Shown piece by piece: positions 1 through 7,010 of a stretch of DNA of 35,870 nucleotides (position 1 is the first letter of the stretch; each line of letters begins with the position of its first letter). The position numbers were made by a program, and so were the translations under genes. Origin of the DNA: Bacteroidaceae bacterium (GTDB taxonomy: Bacteria > Bacteroidota > Bacteroidia > Bacteroidales > Bacteroidaceae); the NCBI GenBank assembly GCA_024698925.1, contig JAILQO010000073.1, forward strand, positions 1 to 35,870, written 5' to 3'. Under the pieces are notes generated by a model that did no database searches, was not told the origin of the DNA, and worked only from the letters and a program-made list of their open reading frames with translations.

Positions 1-1
1 C

Positions 2-112
2 AATGCTTCTGCAGAGTCCCTAAACTCAAAGATCAAGCAATTTCGTGCACAGCTTAGGGGAGTAATTGATGTGGACTTCTTTCTCTATAGGCTGTCAATG
101 ATATACGGATAA
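2..112 (+). CDS. Transposase, C-terminal end only (window edge)
   Basis: The frame is open from the window edge and reads 36 codons to TAA. The peptide begins NASAESLNSKIKQFR and continues FRGV-like (LRGVIDVDFFLYRL) to the end. The N-x-x-A-E-x-x-N-x-K-I-K pattern followed by an aromatic-rich tail is what I know from the last catalytic-Glu region of ISL3/ISAon1-type DDE transposases of Bacteroidetes. The start lies outside the window. The sequence just after the stop (to about 150) is probably the right end of the element, but the other end is not visible, so the inverted repeat cannot be confirmed. Family assignment is from memory of the motif. Confidence 0.7.
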   Translation, partial: NASAESLNSKIKQFRAQLRGVIDVDFFLYRLSMIYG

Positions 113-283
113 ACACAGGAATTTACTGGTGAGCCCAAAAATTACCCTTTTACCAAACGCTGCAAAGAGGCAATATTTCTAATTCCATGTACGAATTTTT
201 TATAATAAGTTTTTCGCCGCCTTTTGTCGCACTACAATCATCAGCTTATTTGTCAAAAACGTGAACTTTTTGCCAAAATCTGA

Positions 284-598
284 TATGAAATAGACACCGA
301 CCTACCGCAAAATGTCACGCCCGATCTGGACATCGAGATACCTCACATCGGAACAGTACGCCTTGTCAACGTACCCTCAACTCTTTTGTCGCCTTACATT
401 AGCAAGGATGGCACCCTTGCCCTTGTAGGAAATCTCTTTGCCGATTCCATGCTCGGCTTTGCTCTTGTCCGTTTTCAGAACGGTCATGTGTCGCCTCAGC
501 ACATCGTCACCCGCTGCACTTATTACGAGCGCTACACTACCGAGGAAGCCCTCCAGACTGCAGCAGACAGCTACAAGGGCTTGACGGGTGAAAGATGA
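284..598 (+). pseudogene. 5'-truncated gene remnant of unknown function
   Basis: An open frame runs from just after a TGA at 281-283 to TGA at 596-598. It has no ATG or GTG start; the only candidate is a TTG at 386, which falls inside what reads as a continuous folded segment (for example DLDIEIPHIGTVRLV before it and DGTLALVGNLFADSMLG after it). The peptide has good coding character (alternating hydrophobic strands, no low complexity) but I do not recognise the family. Its position directly behind a transposase end suggests the 5' part was lost on insertion of, or deletion next to, the element. It could instead be a short real gene starting at the TTG. Confidence 0.45.
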
Positions 599-685
599 TA
601 TACTCCTTCACGCTGAGTTTAGTGGGTGAATTTACAGAGCGGACAGGCTTGAGACTGACATTTTGGCATAAAAAAACCTAAAAAG

Positions 686-717
686 TTTGCTTATATGGGC
701 GGCTTTGTGTACCTTCG
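686..717 (+). promoter_or_regulatory. Bacteroidetes-type promoter for rlmN
   Basis: TTTG at 686-689 and TACCTTCG at 710-717 are separated by 20 nt, matching the primary sigma factor consensus TTTG-N19-21-TAnnTTTG with one change in the -7 box. It lies about 60 nt upstream of the rlmN start, the first gene of the long plus-strand run. Confidence 0.65.
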
Positions 718-778
718 CGGCGCAAAGTCGCCTTCTTACGTAAGTGGGCGATAAAAATTTGTTCGCGCGCGAAAGAAA

Positions 779-1873
779 ATGAATGCGGAAACAACATCGA
801 AAACGGCGCTCTTGGGCATGACGCTCGAGGAGCTGAAAGGCGTGGCGGCGGAAGTGGGGATGCCTGCTTTTGCGGCCAAGCAGATGGCGCAATGGATCTA
901 TCAGAAGGGTGCCAGCGACATCAGTGAGATGACGAATCTCAGCAAGGCTGCACGCGAACGACTGGGCGAGCGCTACGAGGTGGGACGACAGGCGCATCTG
1001 GCTGAACAGCACAGCGCTGACGGTACCGCTAAGTATCTGTTCCCAACGCGTGGGGGTGGGAGCGTGGAGACGGTGTTCATCCCCGATGATGACCGCGGCA
1101 CGATATGCGTGAGCTGTCAGGTGGGCTGCAAGATGGCTTGCCGCTTCTGCGCTACGGGCCAGCAGGGCTTCCAGGGGCAGCTCTGCGTGACGGACATCCT
1201 GAACCAGATTTACTCCCTGCCAGAGCGTGAACGACTGACAAACATCGTGTTCATGGGTCAGGGCGAGCCGATGGATAACCTCGACGCTATCCTGAGCACC
1301 ACACAACTGCTGATGGCTGATTACGGCTGGGCTTGGAGCCCGCGACGTATCACGGTCTCTACGGTGGGTCTGCGCAAGGGCCTAAAGCGCTTCCTGGACG
1401 AGAGTCCCTGCCATCTGGCTATCAGCCTGCACAATCCCTTCCCCGAGGAACGTGCACAGATCATGCCTGCCGAGCGCAGCTACAGTCTGACGGAAATGTT
1501 GGATCTGCTGCGCGAATACGACTGGACGGGCCAGCGACGCCTCTCGTTTGAGTACATCATGTTCGGCGGACAGAACGACTCTAACCGCTATGCGCGCGAG
1601 CTGGTGCGGCTGCTGGGCAATATCGAGTGCCGCGTGAATCTGATTAGGTGGCACCGTCTGCCGGAGGCAGTCATGGAGAATGGAAAATTGAAAATTGAGA
1701 ATGGAGAATGCGTGGAGAATGGACAGGGATTTGCCGAGGCGGATGAGAACCGCATGGTGGCGTTCCGTGACTACCTGACGCACCGCGGCCTGCGCTGCAC
1801 CATCCGCGCCTCCAGAGGGCAAGATATCGATGCGGCGTGCGGGTTGCTGAATACCAAGAAGAGTGAAAAATGA
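779..1873 (+). CDS. rlmN: 23S rRNA (adenine2503-C2)/tRNA (adenine37-C2) methyltransferase RlmN
   Basis: This cytoplasmic radical-SAM enzyme methylates C2 of A2503 in 23S rRNA and A37 of some tRNAs. The radical-SAM CxxxCxxC motif is at residues 117-124 (C117, C121, C124), followed by CATGQQGFQ. GQGEPMDN lies after it, and the conserved methyl-carrying cysteine is C354 in AACGLL near the C-terminus. At 364 residues it is slightly longer than most Bacteroidetes RlmN. The surplus lies between WHRLPE and NRMVAFRDYL, where residues about 299-315 (VMENGKLKIENGECVENGQ region) are encoded by a polypurine repeat (1673-1722) that has no counterpart in the family as I know it. The reading frame is kept on both sides, so the enzyme may still work with an extended loop. 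The start at 779 follows AAAGAAA. It is the first gene of the co-directional block. Confidence 0.95.
   Translation: MNAETTSKTALLGMTLEELKGVAAEVGMPAFAAKQMAQWIYQKGASDISEMTNLSKAARERLGERYEVGRQAHLAEQHSADGTAKYLFPTRGGGSVETVFIPDDDRGTICVSCQVGCKMACRFCATGQQGFQGQLCVTDILNQIYSLPERERLTNIVFMGQGEPMDNLDAILSTTQLLMADYGWAWSPRRITVSTVGLRKGLKRFLDESPCHLAISLHNPFPEERAQIMPAERSYSLTEMLDLLREYDWTGQRRLSFEYIMFGGQNDSNRYARELVRLLGNIECRVNLIRWHRLPEAVMENGKLKIENGECVENGQGFAEADENRMVAFRDYLTHRGLRCTIRASRGQDIDAACGLLNTKKSEK
1673..1722 (+). repeat. Polypurine repeat inside rlmN
   Basis: Units of ATGGAGAATGGAAAATTGA type make up this 50-nt stretch, clearly different in base use from the GC-rich rlmN sequence around it. The same kind of sequence recurs at 1861-1917, 1991-2027 (inverted), 15856-15942 and 24446-24481 (inverted), so it looks like a dispersed family and not native coding sequence. 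Confidence 0.75.
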
Positions 1874-2027
1874 AAGAATGAAAAGTGAAAAATGAAAGAA
1901 TGAAAATTGAAAAATAATATATGGATAGGCATTTGAATCGATACTATAAAACTGCTCTTTACAAGTGGAAAATGAGCGTGAAAAGTAATCTTTATTTTTC
2001 ACTTTTCATTCTTTCACTTTTCACTTC
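1861..2027. repeat. Pair of inverted polypurine repeats between rlmN and the DUF4837 gene
   Basis: The left arm (1861-1917) is tandem GTGAAAAATGAAAGAAT-type sequence covering the rlmN stop codon and the spacer. The right arm (1991-2027) is its inverted complement inside the next gene. By eye, about 31 of 34 bases of 1861-1894 pair with 1994-2027. The arms are about 100 nt apart. The right arm supplies the hydrophobic codons of a signal peptide (see the DUF4837 entry). Confidence 0.7.
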
Positions 2028-3045
2028 CTTTTTTGCCTCCTGCAAAAAGGAAATGGTGATTCCGCGTGCAAGCGGACGGCCGTATGAGGTGATGGTGGTG
2101 ATGAACGACTGGGAGTGGGAGGCTAAGCAGGGGCGCGCGCTATTTGCGGTGCTGGACACCGATATCCCCGGACTGCCGCAGCCTGAACGCTCGTTCCATA
2201 TCTCGCAGGTGGACCCCAAACGCTTTGACAGCATCTTGAACATCTTCCGCAATATCATCCTCGTGGATATCAACAAGCAGTTGTACACGATGACGTCGAT
2301 GAAATTCACGCGCGACAAGTACGCGATGGAGCAGATTGTGCTGACGATTCAGAGCCCGTCGGCCGACGATTTCGCGGACTTCTGCTTCGACCACGGGCAG
2401 GATATCATCGACTTCCTGACGAAGATGGAGATGAACCGCCTCGTGAAAGAGCTCAAGGGCAAATACAGCAAGAAGACGGCGGAACTGGCCAAGGAAATCT
2501 TTGACTGCGAGTTCCATGCGCCCGAGGAGATCAAGAGCTATAAGAAAGGTGAGAATTTCTTCTGGACCAGCAGCAACGGCTCTTCAGGAATGGTGAATAT
2601 CTGTATGTATAGCTACCCCTACGAGGGCCCGCAGACGTTTAATAAGCAATACGTACTGGCTAAGCGCGACAGCGTGATGGCCGTGAATATCCCAGGCACG
2701 CTGCCCACGATGCACATGGCTACCGATACGCTCTGCACAACGGTGAAGCCCATCATGGTGCACAACCAATATGCCCTCGAGGCCCGTGGCCTATGGTACA
2801 TGGAGAACGACGGCATGGGCGGCCCCTTCGTCAGCCATTCCCGCGTGGATACAACCCGCAATATCGTTATTGTGGTCGAGGGCTTTGTCTTTGCTCCCGA
2901 GAAGATGAAGCGCGGACTCATGCGACGCCTCGAAGGCTCGCTCTATACCCTCAACCTGCCTGACGAGAAGACGACAGCCATCGTGACAAACATGGAAGAG
3001 GTGGCTGTGACGGCAGAAGACAGAAAGAAAGCAAGACAAAAATAA
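1972..3045 (+). CDS. DUF4837 family lipoprotein, first copy
   Basis: The function is unknown; DUF4837 proteins are predicted lipoproteins common in Bacteroidetes. From the ATG at 1972 the N-terminus has a basic start (MSVKSN), a Phe/Leu/Ser hydrophobic core and a lipobox ending FFAS-C, so it is probably lipidated and exported. An ATG at 1921 is also possible but would put 17 polar residues before the signal peptide. The hydrophobic core (SLFILSLFT) is encoded by an inverted polypurine repeat. The body contains the segments NFFWTSSNG, RDSVMAVNIPG, GLWYMENDGMGGPF and EGFVFAPEKMKRGLMRRLEG, all matched by the second copy at 14340-15356. It is followed 3 nt later by pdxA. Confidence 0.85.
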   Translation: MSVKSNLYFSLFILSLFTSFFASCKKEMVIPRASGRPYEVMVVMNDWEWEAKQGRALFAVLDTDIPGLPQPERSFHISQVDPKRFDSILNIFRNIILVDINKQLYTMTSMKFTRDKYAMEQIVLTIQSPSADDFADFCFDHGQDIIDFLTKMEMNRLVKELKGKYSKKTAELAKEIFDCEFHAPEEIKSYKKGENFFWTSSNGSSGMVNICMYSYPYEGPQTFNKQYVLAKRDSVMAVNIPGTLPTMHMATDTLCTTVKPIMVHNQYALEARGLWYMENDGMGGPFVSHSRVDTTRNIVIVVEGFVFAPEKMKRGLMRRLEGSLYTLNLPDEKTTAIVTNMEEVAVTAEDRKKARQK

Positions 3046-3048
3046 GAT

Positions 3049-4122
3049 ATGAGTAAGATAAAAGTAGGAATTACGCACGGAGACCCCAATGGCATAGGCT
3101 ATGAGGTAATCCTGAAGACTTTCGAGGACCCGGTGATGCTGGAACTCTGCACCCCCATCGTCTATGGTTCCCCCAAGATTGCCAGCTACCATCGCAAAAC
3201 GATGGAGCTGACCACCAACTTCAACGCCATTCACAATGCTCAGGAGGCCCATCCCGACCAGCTGAACATCCTGCATTGCACGGCTGAGGAGGTGAAAATC
3301 GACTTCGGACAGGCTACTGCCGAGGCCGGACAGGCCGCCTACGACGCGCTGGAACGTGCCATCAAGGATTGGCGCGAGGGGCTCATCGACGTCCTGGTTA
3401 CAGCACCCATCAACAAGCATGCTATCCAGAGCGACAAGTTCCATTTCCCCGGCCATACGGAGTATATCCAGTCCAAGGTGGGACACGACGGGCAGCAGGC
3501 GTTGATGATCCTGATGAATGAGCGGATGCGTGTGGCGTTGGTCACCACCCACCTGCCGATTCAGGAGGTCGCGGCGCACATCACGGAGGAGGCTGTCCTG
3601 CAGAAACTGCAGATCCTCCATCGGTCGCTCCAGCGCGATTTCAGCGTCGATACGCCGCGTATAGCCGTACTGGCGCTGAATCCCCATGCTGGCGATGACG
3701 GACTCCTAGGCAAGGAAGAGGAGACCATCCTGAAGCCCGCCATGCAGAAAGCCGAGGAGGCTGGGATGCATGTCTATGGACCTTATGCTGCAGACGGTTT
3801 CTTCGGCTCGCGGACATACGAAAGCTTTGACGCCGTATTGGCGATGTACCACGATCAGGGCCTGGCACCCTTCAAATTGCTGGCCATGGACGATGGCGTC
3901 AATTACACAGCAGGATTGGATATCGTGCGCACCAGTCCCGACCACGGAACGGCTTTCGACATCGCCGGTAAGGGCGAGGCCGATGCGAACTCGCTCCGTC
4001 AGGCTATCTACGCTGCGATGGACATCTATCGCAACCGTCTGGCATGGGATGCAGCACGCGTAGATCCCCTGCCCAAACTCTATATTGACAAACGTGACCG
4101 CGCTGAACGCGGAACTGTTTAA
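3049..4122 (+). CDS. pdxA: 4-hydroxythreonine-4-phosphate dehydrogenase
   Basis: PdxA oxidises 4-phosphohydroxy-L-threonine with NAD in the DXP-dependent pathway to pyridoxal 5'-phosphate; it is a cytosolic metal-dependent dimer. The family signatures are all present: GDPNGIGYE at 11-19, TAPINK at 118-123, FPGHTEY, LNPHAGDDG, and MYHDQGLAPFK followed by GLDIVRTSPDHGTAFDIAG. The three metal-binding histidines expected for the family correspond to H168 (THLP), H213 (NPHAG) and H268 (YHDQG). The 357-residue length is normal for Bacteroidetes. The gene starts 3 nt after the DUF4837 stop and ends 6 nt before the sigma-54 activator, so the three are almost certainly co-transcribed. Confidence 0.97.
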   Translation: MSKIKVGITHGDPNGIGYEVILKTFEDPVMLELCTPIVYGSPKIASYHRKTMELTTNFNAIHNAQEAHPDQLNILHCTAEEVKIDFGQATAEAGQAAYDALERAIKDWREGLIDVLVTAPINKHAIQSDKFHFPGHTEYIQSKVGHDGQQALMILMNERMRVALVTTHLPIQEVAAHITEEAVLQKLQILHRSLQRDFSVDTPRIAVLALNPHAGDDGLLGKEEETILKPAMQKAEEAGMHVYGPYAADGFFGSRTYESFDAVLAMYHDQGLAPFKLLAMDDGVNYTAGLDIVRTSPDHGTAFDIAGKGEADANSLRQAIYAAMDIYRNRLAWDAARVDPLPKLYIDKRDRAERGTV

Positions 4123-4128
4123 AAAATA

Positions 4129-5379
4129 ATGGACTCCAAGGAACTACAACCTATCAAGCAACGCTACGGCATCGTGGGCAACTGCGAGGCGCTGAACCAC
4201 GCGCTGGACACAGCCCTGCAGGTGGCTAAGACGGACCTGTCCGTGCTCATCACGGGTGAGAGCGGTGTGGGTAAGGAGATTATCCCCCGACTGATCCATG
4301 ATAACAGCCTGCGACGCCTACGTAAATACTTCGCCATCAACTGCGGAAGCATACCTGAAGGCACCATCGACAGCGAACTTTTTGGTCATGAGAAAGGTGC
4401 TTTCACTGGTGCTATTGGAGAGCATGAGGGCTACTTTGGCGCAGCCGACGGCGGCACGCTCTTCCTGGATGAGGTGGGCGAGTTGCCGTTGAGTACGCAG
4501 GCGCGACTGCTTCGTGTGCTGGAGAATGGCGAGTATATCCGCGTGGGCAGTAGTGAGGTGCGCAAGACGAATGTGCGTATCGTAGCTGCTACCAATGTGA
4601 ATATACAGCATGCCATCCGCGACGGAAAGTTCCGCGAGGACCTCTACTACCGCCTGAACACCATCCCTATCAAGATGCCGCCGCTACGTGAGCGTGGCGA
4701 GGATATCGTCCTGTTGTTCAAGAAGTTCGCGATGGAGATAGCTGCCAAGTACCAGATGCCGGAGCGTATCACACTCTCGCCCGAAGCGGAGGAGGTCGTG
4801 AAGCGTTACAAGTGGCCAGGCAATATCCGCCAGCTGAAGAACATCACGGAACAGATGTCCATCCTGCTGCGCGACACGCGCGTGGTGACGCCAGAGATAC
4901 TCTCAGATTACGAGATATGGCCGACCGTGGAGGAGAAAGGCGGGCTGGTGCCGCTGGGACGCGGCGCCGAGTCCCATAACTATCAGAATGAACGCGAGAT
5001 GCTGTTCCAGATGATCAATGCCCTCCACCGCGAGGTGAGCGACTTGAAGCAGCAGCTCTCGACGATGTCGCCTTCAGCCGTGAACCACCAGACGGTAGTT
5101 CCCGTTACGCCTGCGTCTCCTGTGGTATCGGTGCCGTCAGCTCATGTAACTCCTGCTGCTCCCGTGCATGAATACCATCCTGCGGAACATCCTGACGTGA
5201 CACCTTACGCAGAGGAGTACGTGGAGGAATCCCTCTCGCTCGAAGAACAGGAAAAACGCCTCATCATGAAGGCTTTGGAGAAGAACCGCGGACGCCGCAA
5301 GCGCGCTGCAGATGAGCTCCATATCAGTGAACGTACCCTCTATAGAAAGATTAAGGAATATGGATTGGACGAGAATTAA
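4129..5379 (+). CDS. Sigma-54-interacting transcriptional activator without receiver domain
   Basis: This is a cytosolic AAA+ enhancer-binding protein that remodels RNA polymerase carrying sigma-54. Walker A GESGVGKE is at 43-50, the sigma-54-contacting GAFTGA loop at 90-95, Walker B LFLDE at 111-115, the sensor segment FREDLYYRLNTIPI follows, then WPGNIRQLKN. After a Pro/Val/Ala-rich linker (about 320-355) the C-terminus is a Fis-type helix-turn-helix (AADELHISERTLYRKIKEYG). There is no N-terminal receiver or GAF domain: the AAA+ module begins at about residue 13. Activity must therefore be set by expression level or a partner protein. It sits in the pdxA-lptE-secG run, and its last codons overlap the start of lptE. 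No -12/-24 promoter was identified in the window. Confidence 0.93.
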   Translation: MDSKELQPIKQRYGIVGNCEALNHALDTALQVAKTDLSVLITGESGVGKEIIPRLIHDNSLRRLRKYFAINCGSIPEGTIDSELFGHEKGAFTGAIGEHEGYFGAADGGTLFLDEVGELPLSTQARLLRVLENGEYIRVGSSEVRKTNVRIVAATNVNIQHAIRDGKFREDLYYRLNTIPIKMPPLRERGEDIVLLFKKFAMEIAAKYQMPERITLSPEAEEVVKRYKWPGNIRQLKNITEQMSILLRDTRVVTPEILSDYEIWPTVEEKGGLVPLGRGAESHNYQNEREMLFQMINALHREVSDLKQQLSTMSPSAVNHQTVVPVTPASPVVSVPSAHVTPAAPVHEYHPAEHPDVTPYAEEYVEESLSLEEQEKRLIMKALEKNRGRRKRAADELHISERTLYRKIKEYGLDEN

Positions 5380-5878
5380 TAGGGGGGTGGGTCTGCTTCT
5401 TCTCATTTTGACCCTGTCATCCTGCGCTATTGAATACAAGTTCAATGGTGCCAGCATAGACTATACGCAGACGAAGACCATACAGATAGATCCGTTCCCT
5501 ATCCGTTCCACCTACGTGTGGGCTCCGATGCAGTCCATTTTCAATAACAAGTTGACGGATATCTACGCTCAGCAGACCAAACTGAGGCAAGTGAAGCGTG
5601 GTGGCGATCTGGTCGTAGCGGGTGAGATTACGGGCTTCGACCAATATAACAAGGGTGTCGGTAGCGACGGCTACAGCCAACAGGTTCAATTGAAAATGAC
5701 GGTGAATGTGCGCTTCACGAACAATAAGAACCACACCCAGGATTTCGAACGTCAGTTCTCTGCAACCACCGAATACCCCGCTACGCAGCAGCTCATGAGC
5801 GTGCAAGAGGAGTTGGTGACGCAGATGACCAAAGATATTACAGATCAGATTTTTAACGCCACTGTGGCAAATTGGTAA
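5360..5878 (+). CDS. lptE: LptE-like LPS-assembly outer-membrane lipoprotein
   Basis: LptE plugs the LptD barrel and helps place lipopolysaccharide in the outer leaflet. The start chosen (5360) gives a clean lipoprotein signal: MDWTRINRG, then the hydrophobic run LLLLILTLSS, then Cys. A longer frame from 5312 exists but would bury the signal peptide. The mature part reads YKFNGASIDYTQTKTIQIDPFPI and later GEITGFDQYNKG, the layout of Bacteroidetes LptE. The start overlaps the end of the sigma-54 activator gene by 20 nt, indicating translational coupling. A tetratricopeptide-like gene follows after 10 nt. Assignment rests on motif memory and position. Confidence 0.85.
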   Translation: MDWTRINRGVGLLLLILTLSSCAIEYKFNGASIDYTQTKTIQIDPFPIRSTYVWAPMQSIFNNKLTDIYAQQTKLRQVKRGGDLVVAGEITGFDQYNKGVGSDGYSQQVQLKMTVNVRFTNNKNHTQDFERQFSATTEYPATQQLMSVQEELVTQMTKDITDQIFNATVANW

Positions 5879-5888
5879 TCATTCAGCT

Positions 5889-6620
5889 ATGCAACCCTTA
5901 TCTACTTATATCGGACATCCTGAATTGCTCACTCCAGAGGTCGTGAACGAGCTCGCAGAACTCGTGGCGCGAAACCCTTCATACCAAGCAGCGCGCCTGT
6001 TATTGGTGCGTGGCTTATATCAACTTCAGGATGAGCGTTTTGGAGCCGAATTGCGCAAGGCGGCTCTGTTTCTTCCCGATCGTACCGTGCTCTATCATCT
6101 ATTGGAGGATGAAAAACTGCAGTTGGCAGAGGTCGTTAAGCCTCAGGCTCCGCGTAAGAAGTTAGAAGCAGCTGCCGATCGTACGCAATCTCTCATTGAA
6201 TCCTTCCTGGATCAGCTGCCCGAGACTCCGCAACCTCGTAAATCGCATCCTGTTGATGCCAGCGTAGATTACATTTCATACCTCATGCAACAACCAGATG
6301 CAGATGCCGTCCTTGAAGCTACATTGGAAGAAGAGGAAATCCGAAATCTTGACACCGAAGATGAGGACGAACAGCCTGCACTCATTGTGCCAATTTCGAC
6401 ACCCGAAAAAGCGCAAGAAACGGTCAATGACCCCTATTTTACAGAAACTTTAGCCCATATTTACATTAAACAGGGCAAATATATCAAGGCAATTGAAATT
6501 ATTCGGCGTTTAAGTTTGAATTATCCGAAAAAAAACCGTTACTTTGCAGACCAAATCCGGTTCTTGGAGAAATTAATCACCAATGAACAGAGTAAAAACG
6601 AAGAAAATAATCAAAAATAA
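5889..6620 (+). CDS. TPR-like protein of unknown function
   Basis: The 243-residue protein has no signal peptide. An N-terminal helical repeat part (ELVARNPSYQAARLLLVRGLYQL, then a second similar unit) is followed by an acidic linker (EATLEEEEIRNLDTEDEDE, about 140-158) and a C-terminal tetratricopeptide-like unit (TLAHIYIKQGKYIKAIEIIRRLSLNYPKKN, about 193-222). That pattern fits a cytosolic scaffold. It lies between lptE and secG, a neighbourhood I know from other Bacteroidales, which hints at an envelope-related role, but nothing in the sequence fixes a partner. The start at 5889 follows lptE by 10 nt. Confidence 0.8.
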   Translation: MQPLSTYIGHPELLTPEVVNELAELVARNPSYQAARLLLVRGLYQLQDERFGAELRKAALFLPDRTVLYHLLEDEKLQLAEVVKPQAPRKKLEAAADRTQSLIESFLDQLPETPQPRKSHPVDASVDYISYLMQQPDADAVLEATLEEEEIRNLDTEDEDEQPALIVPISTPEKAQETVNDPYFTETLAHIYIKQGKYIKAIEIIRRLSLNYPKKNRYFADQIRFLEKLITNEQSKNEENNQK

Positions 6621-6632
6621 TTCATCAAAATC

Positions 6633-6995
6633 ATGTACACACTATTAGTTATTCTTGTGGTTCTTGCATCCATTTTCATGTGTCTCATCGTACTCATTCA
6701 GGAGTCCAAGGGAGGCGGTCTTGCCAGTGGCTTTGCCAGCGGCAATCAAGTGATGGGTGTGCGTAAGACCACCGATGTCATTGAGAAGCTCACTTGGGGC
6801 CTTGCAGCTGCAATGGTCGTCTTCAGCGTGGCATCTGTATTCTTCATTCCCTCAGCTGCTTCAGATGCTTCCGTGATGGAGGACATCGCTATCGAGCAGC
6901 AGGCTACGGCTCCCACGAACCTTCCCGGTATCCCCTCCGCTGACGTTCAGGAAGCTCCTGCCGCTGAGGCTCCTATCGAGGCTCCTGCACAATAA
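6633..6995 (+). CDS. secG: Preprotein translocase subunit SecG
   Basis: SecG is the small third subunit of the SecYEG inner-membrane channel and eases SecA-driven export. Two membrane helices are visible: residues about 2-22 (LLVILVVLASIFMCLIVLI) and about 53-73 (WGLAAAMVVFSVASVFFI). Between them is the family signature IQESKGGGLASGFASG. The C-terminal tail is Ala/Pro/Glu-rich (APAAEAPIEAPAQ), as is common in Bacteroidetes versions. The 120-residue length is typical. It starts 12 nt after the TPR gene. Confidence 0.95.
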   Translation: MYTLLVILVVLASIFMCLIVLIQESKGGGLASGFASGNQVMGVRKTTDVIEKLTWGLAAAMVVFSVASVFFIPSAASDASVMEDIAIEQQATAPTNLPGIPSADVQEAPAAEAPIEAPAQ

Positions 6996-7010
6996 TCACC
7001 TTTGCGCATC

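Noticed and set aside
632..1306. Long minus-strand frames opposite rlmN, ffh, the MscS gene and others
   Set aside because: They mirror strongly conserved genes on the plus strand, have no family features and arise from GC-rich codon use.
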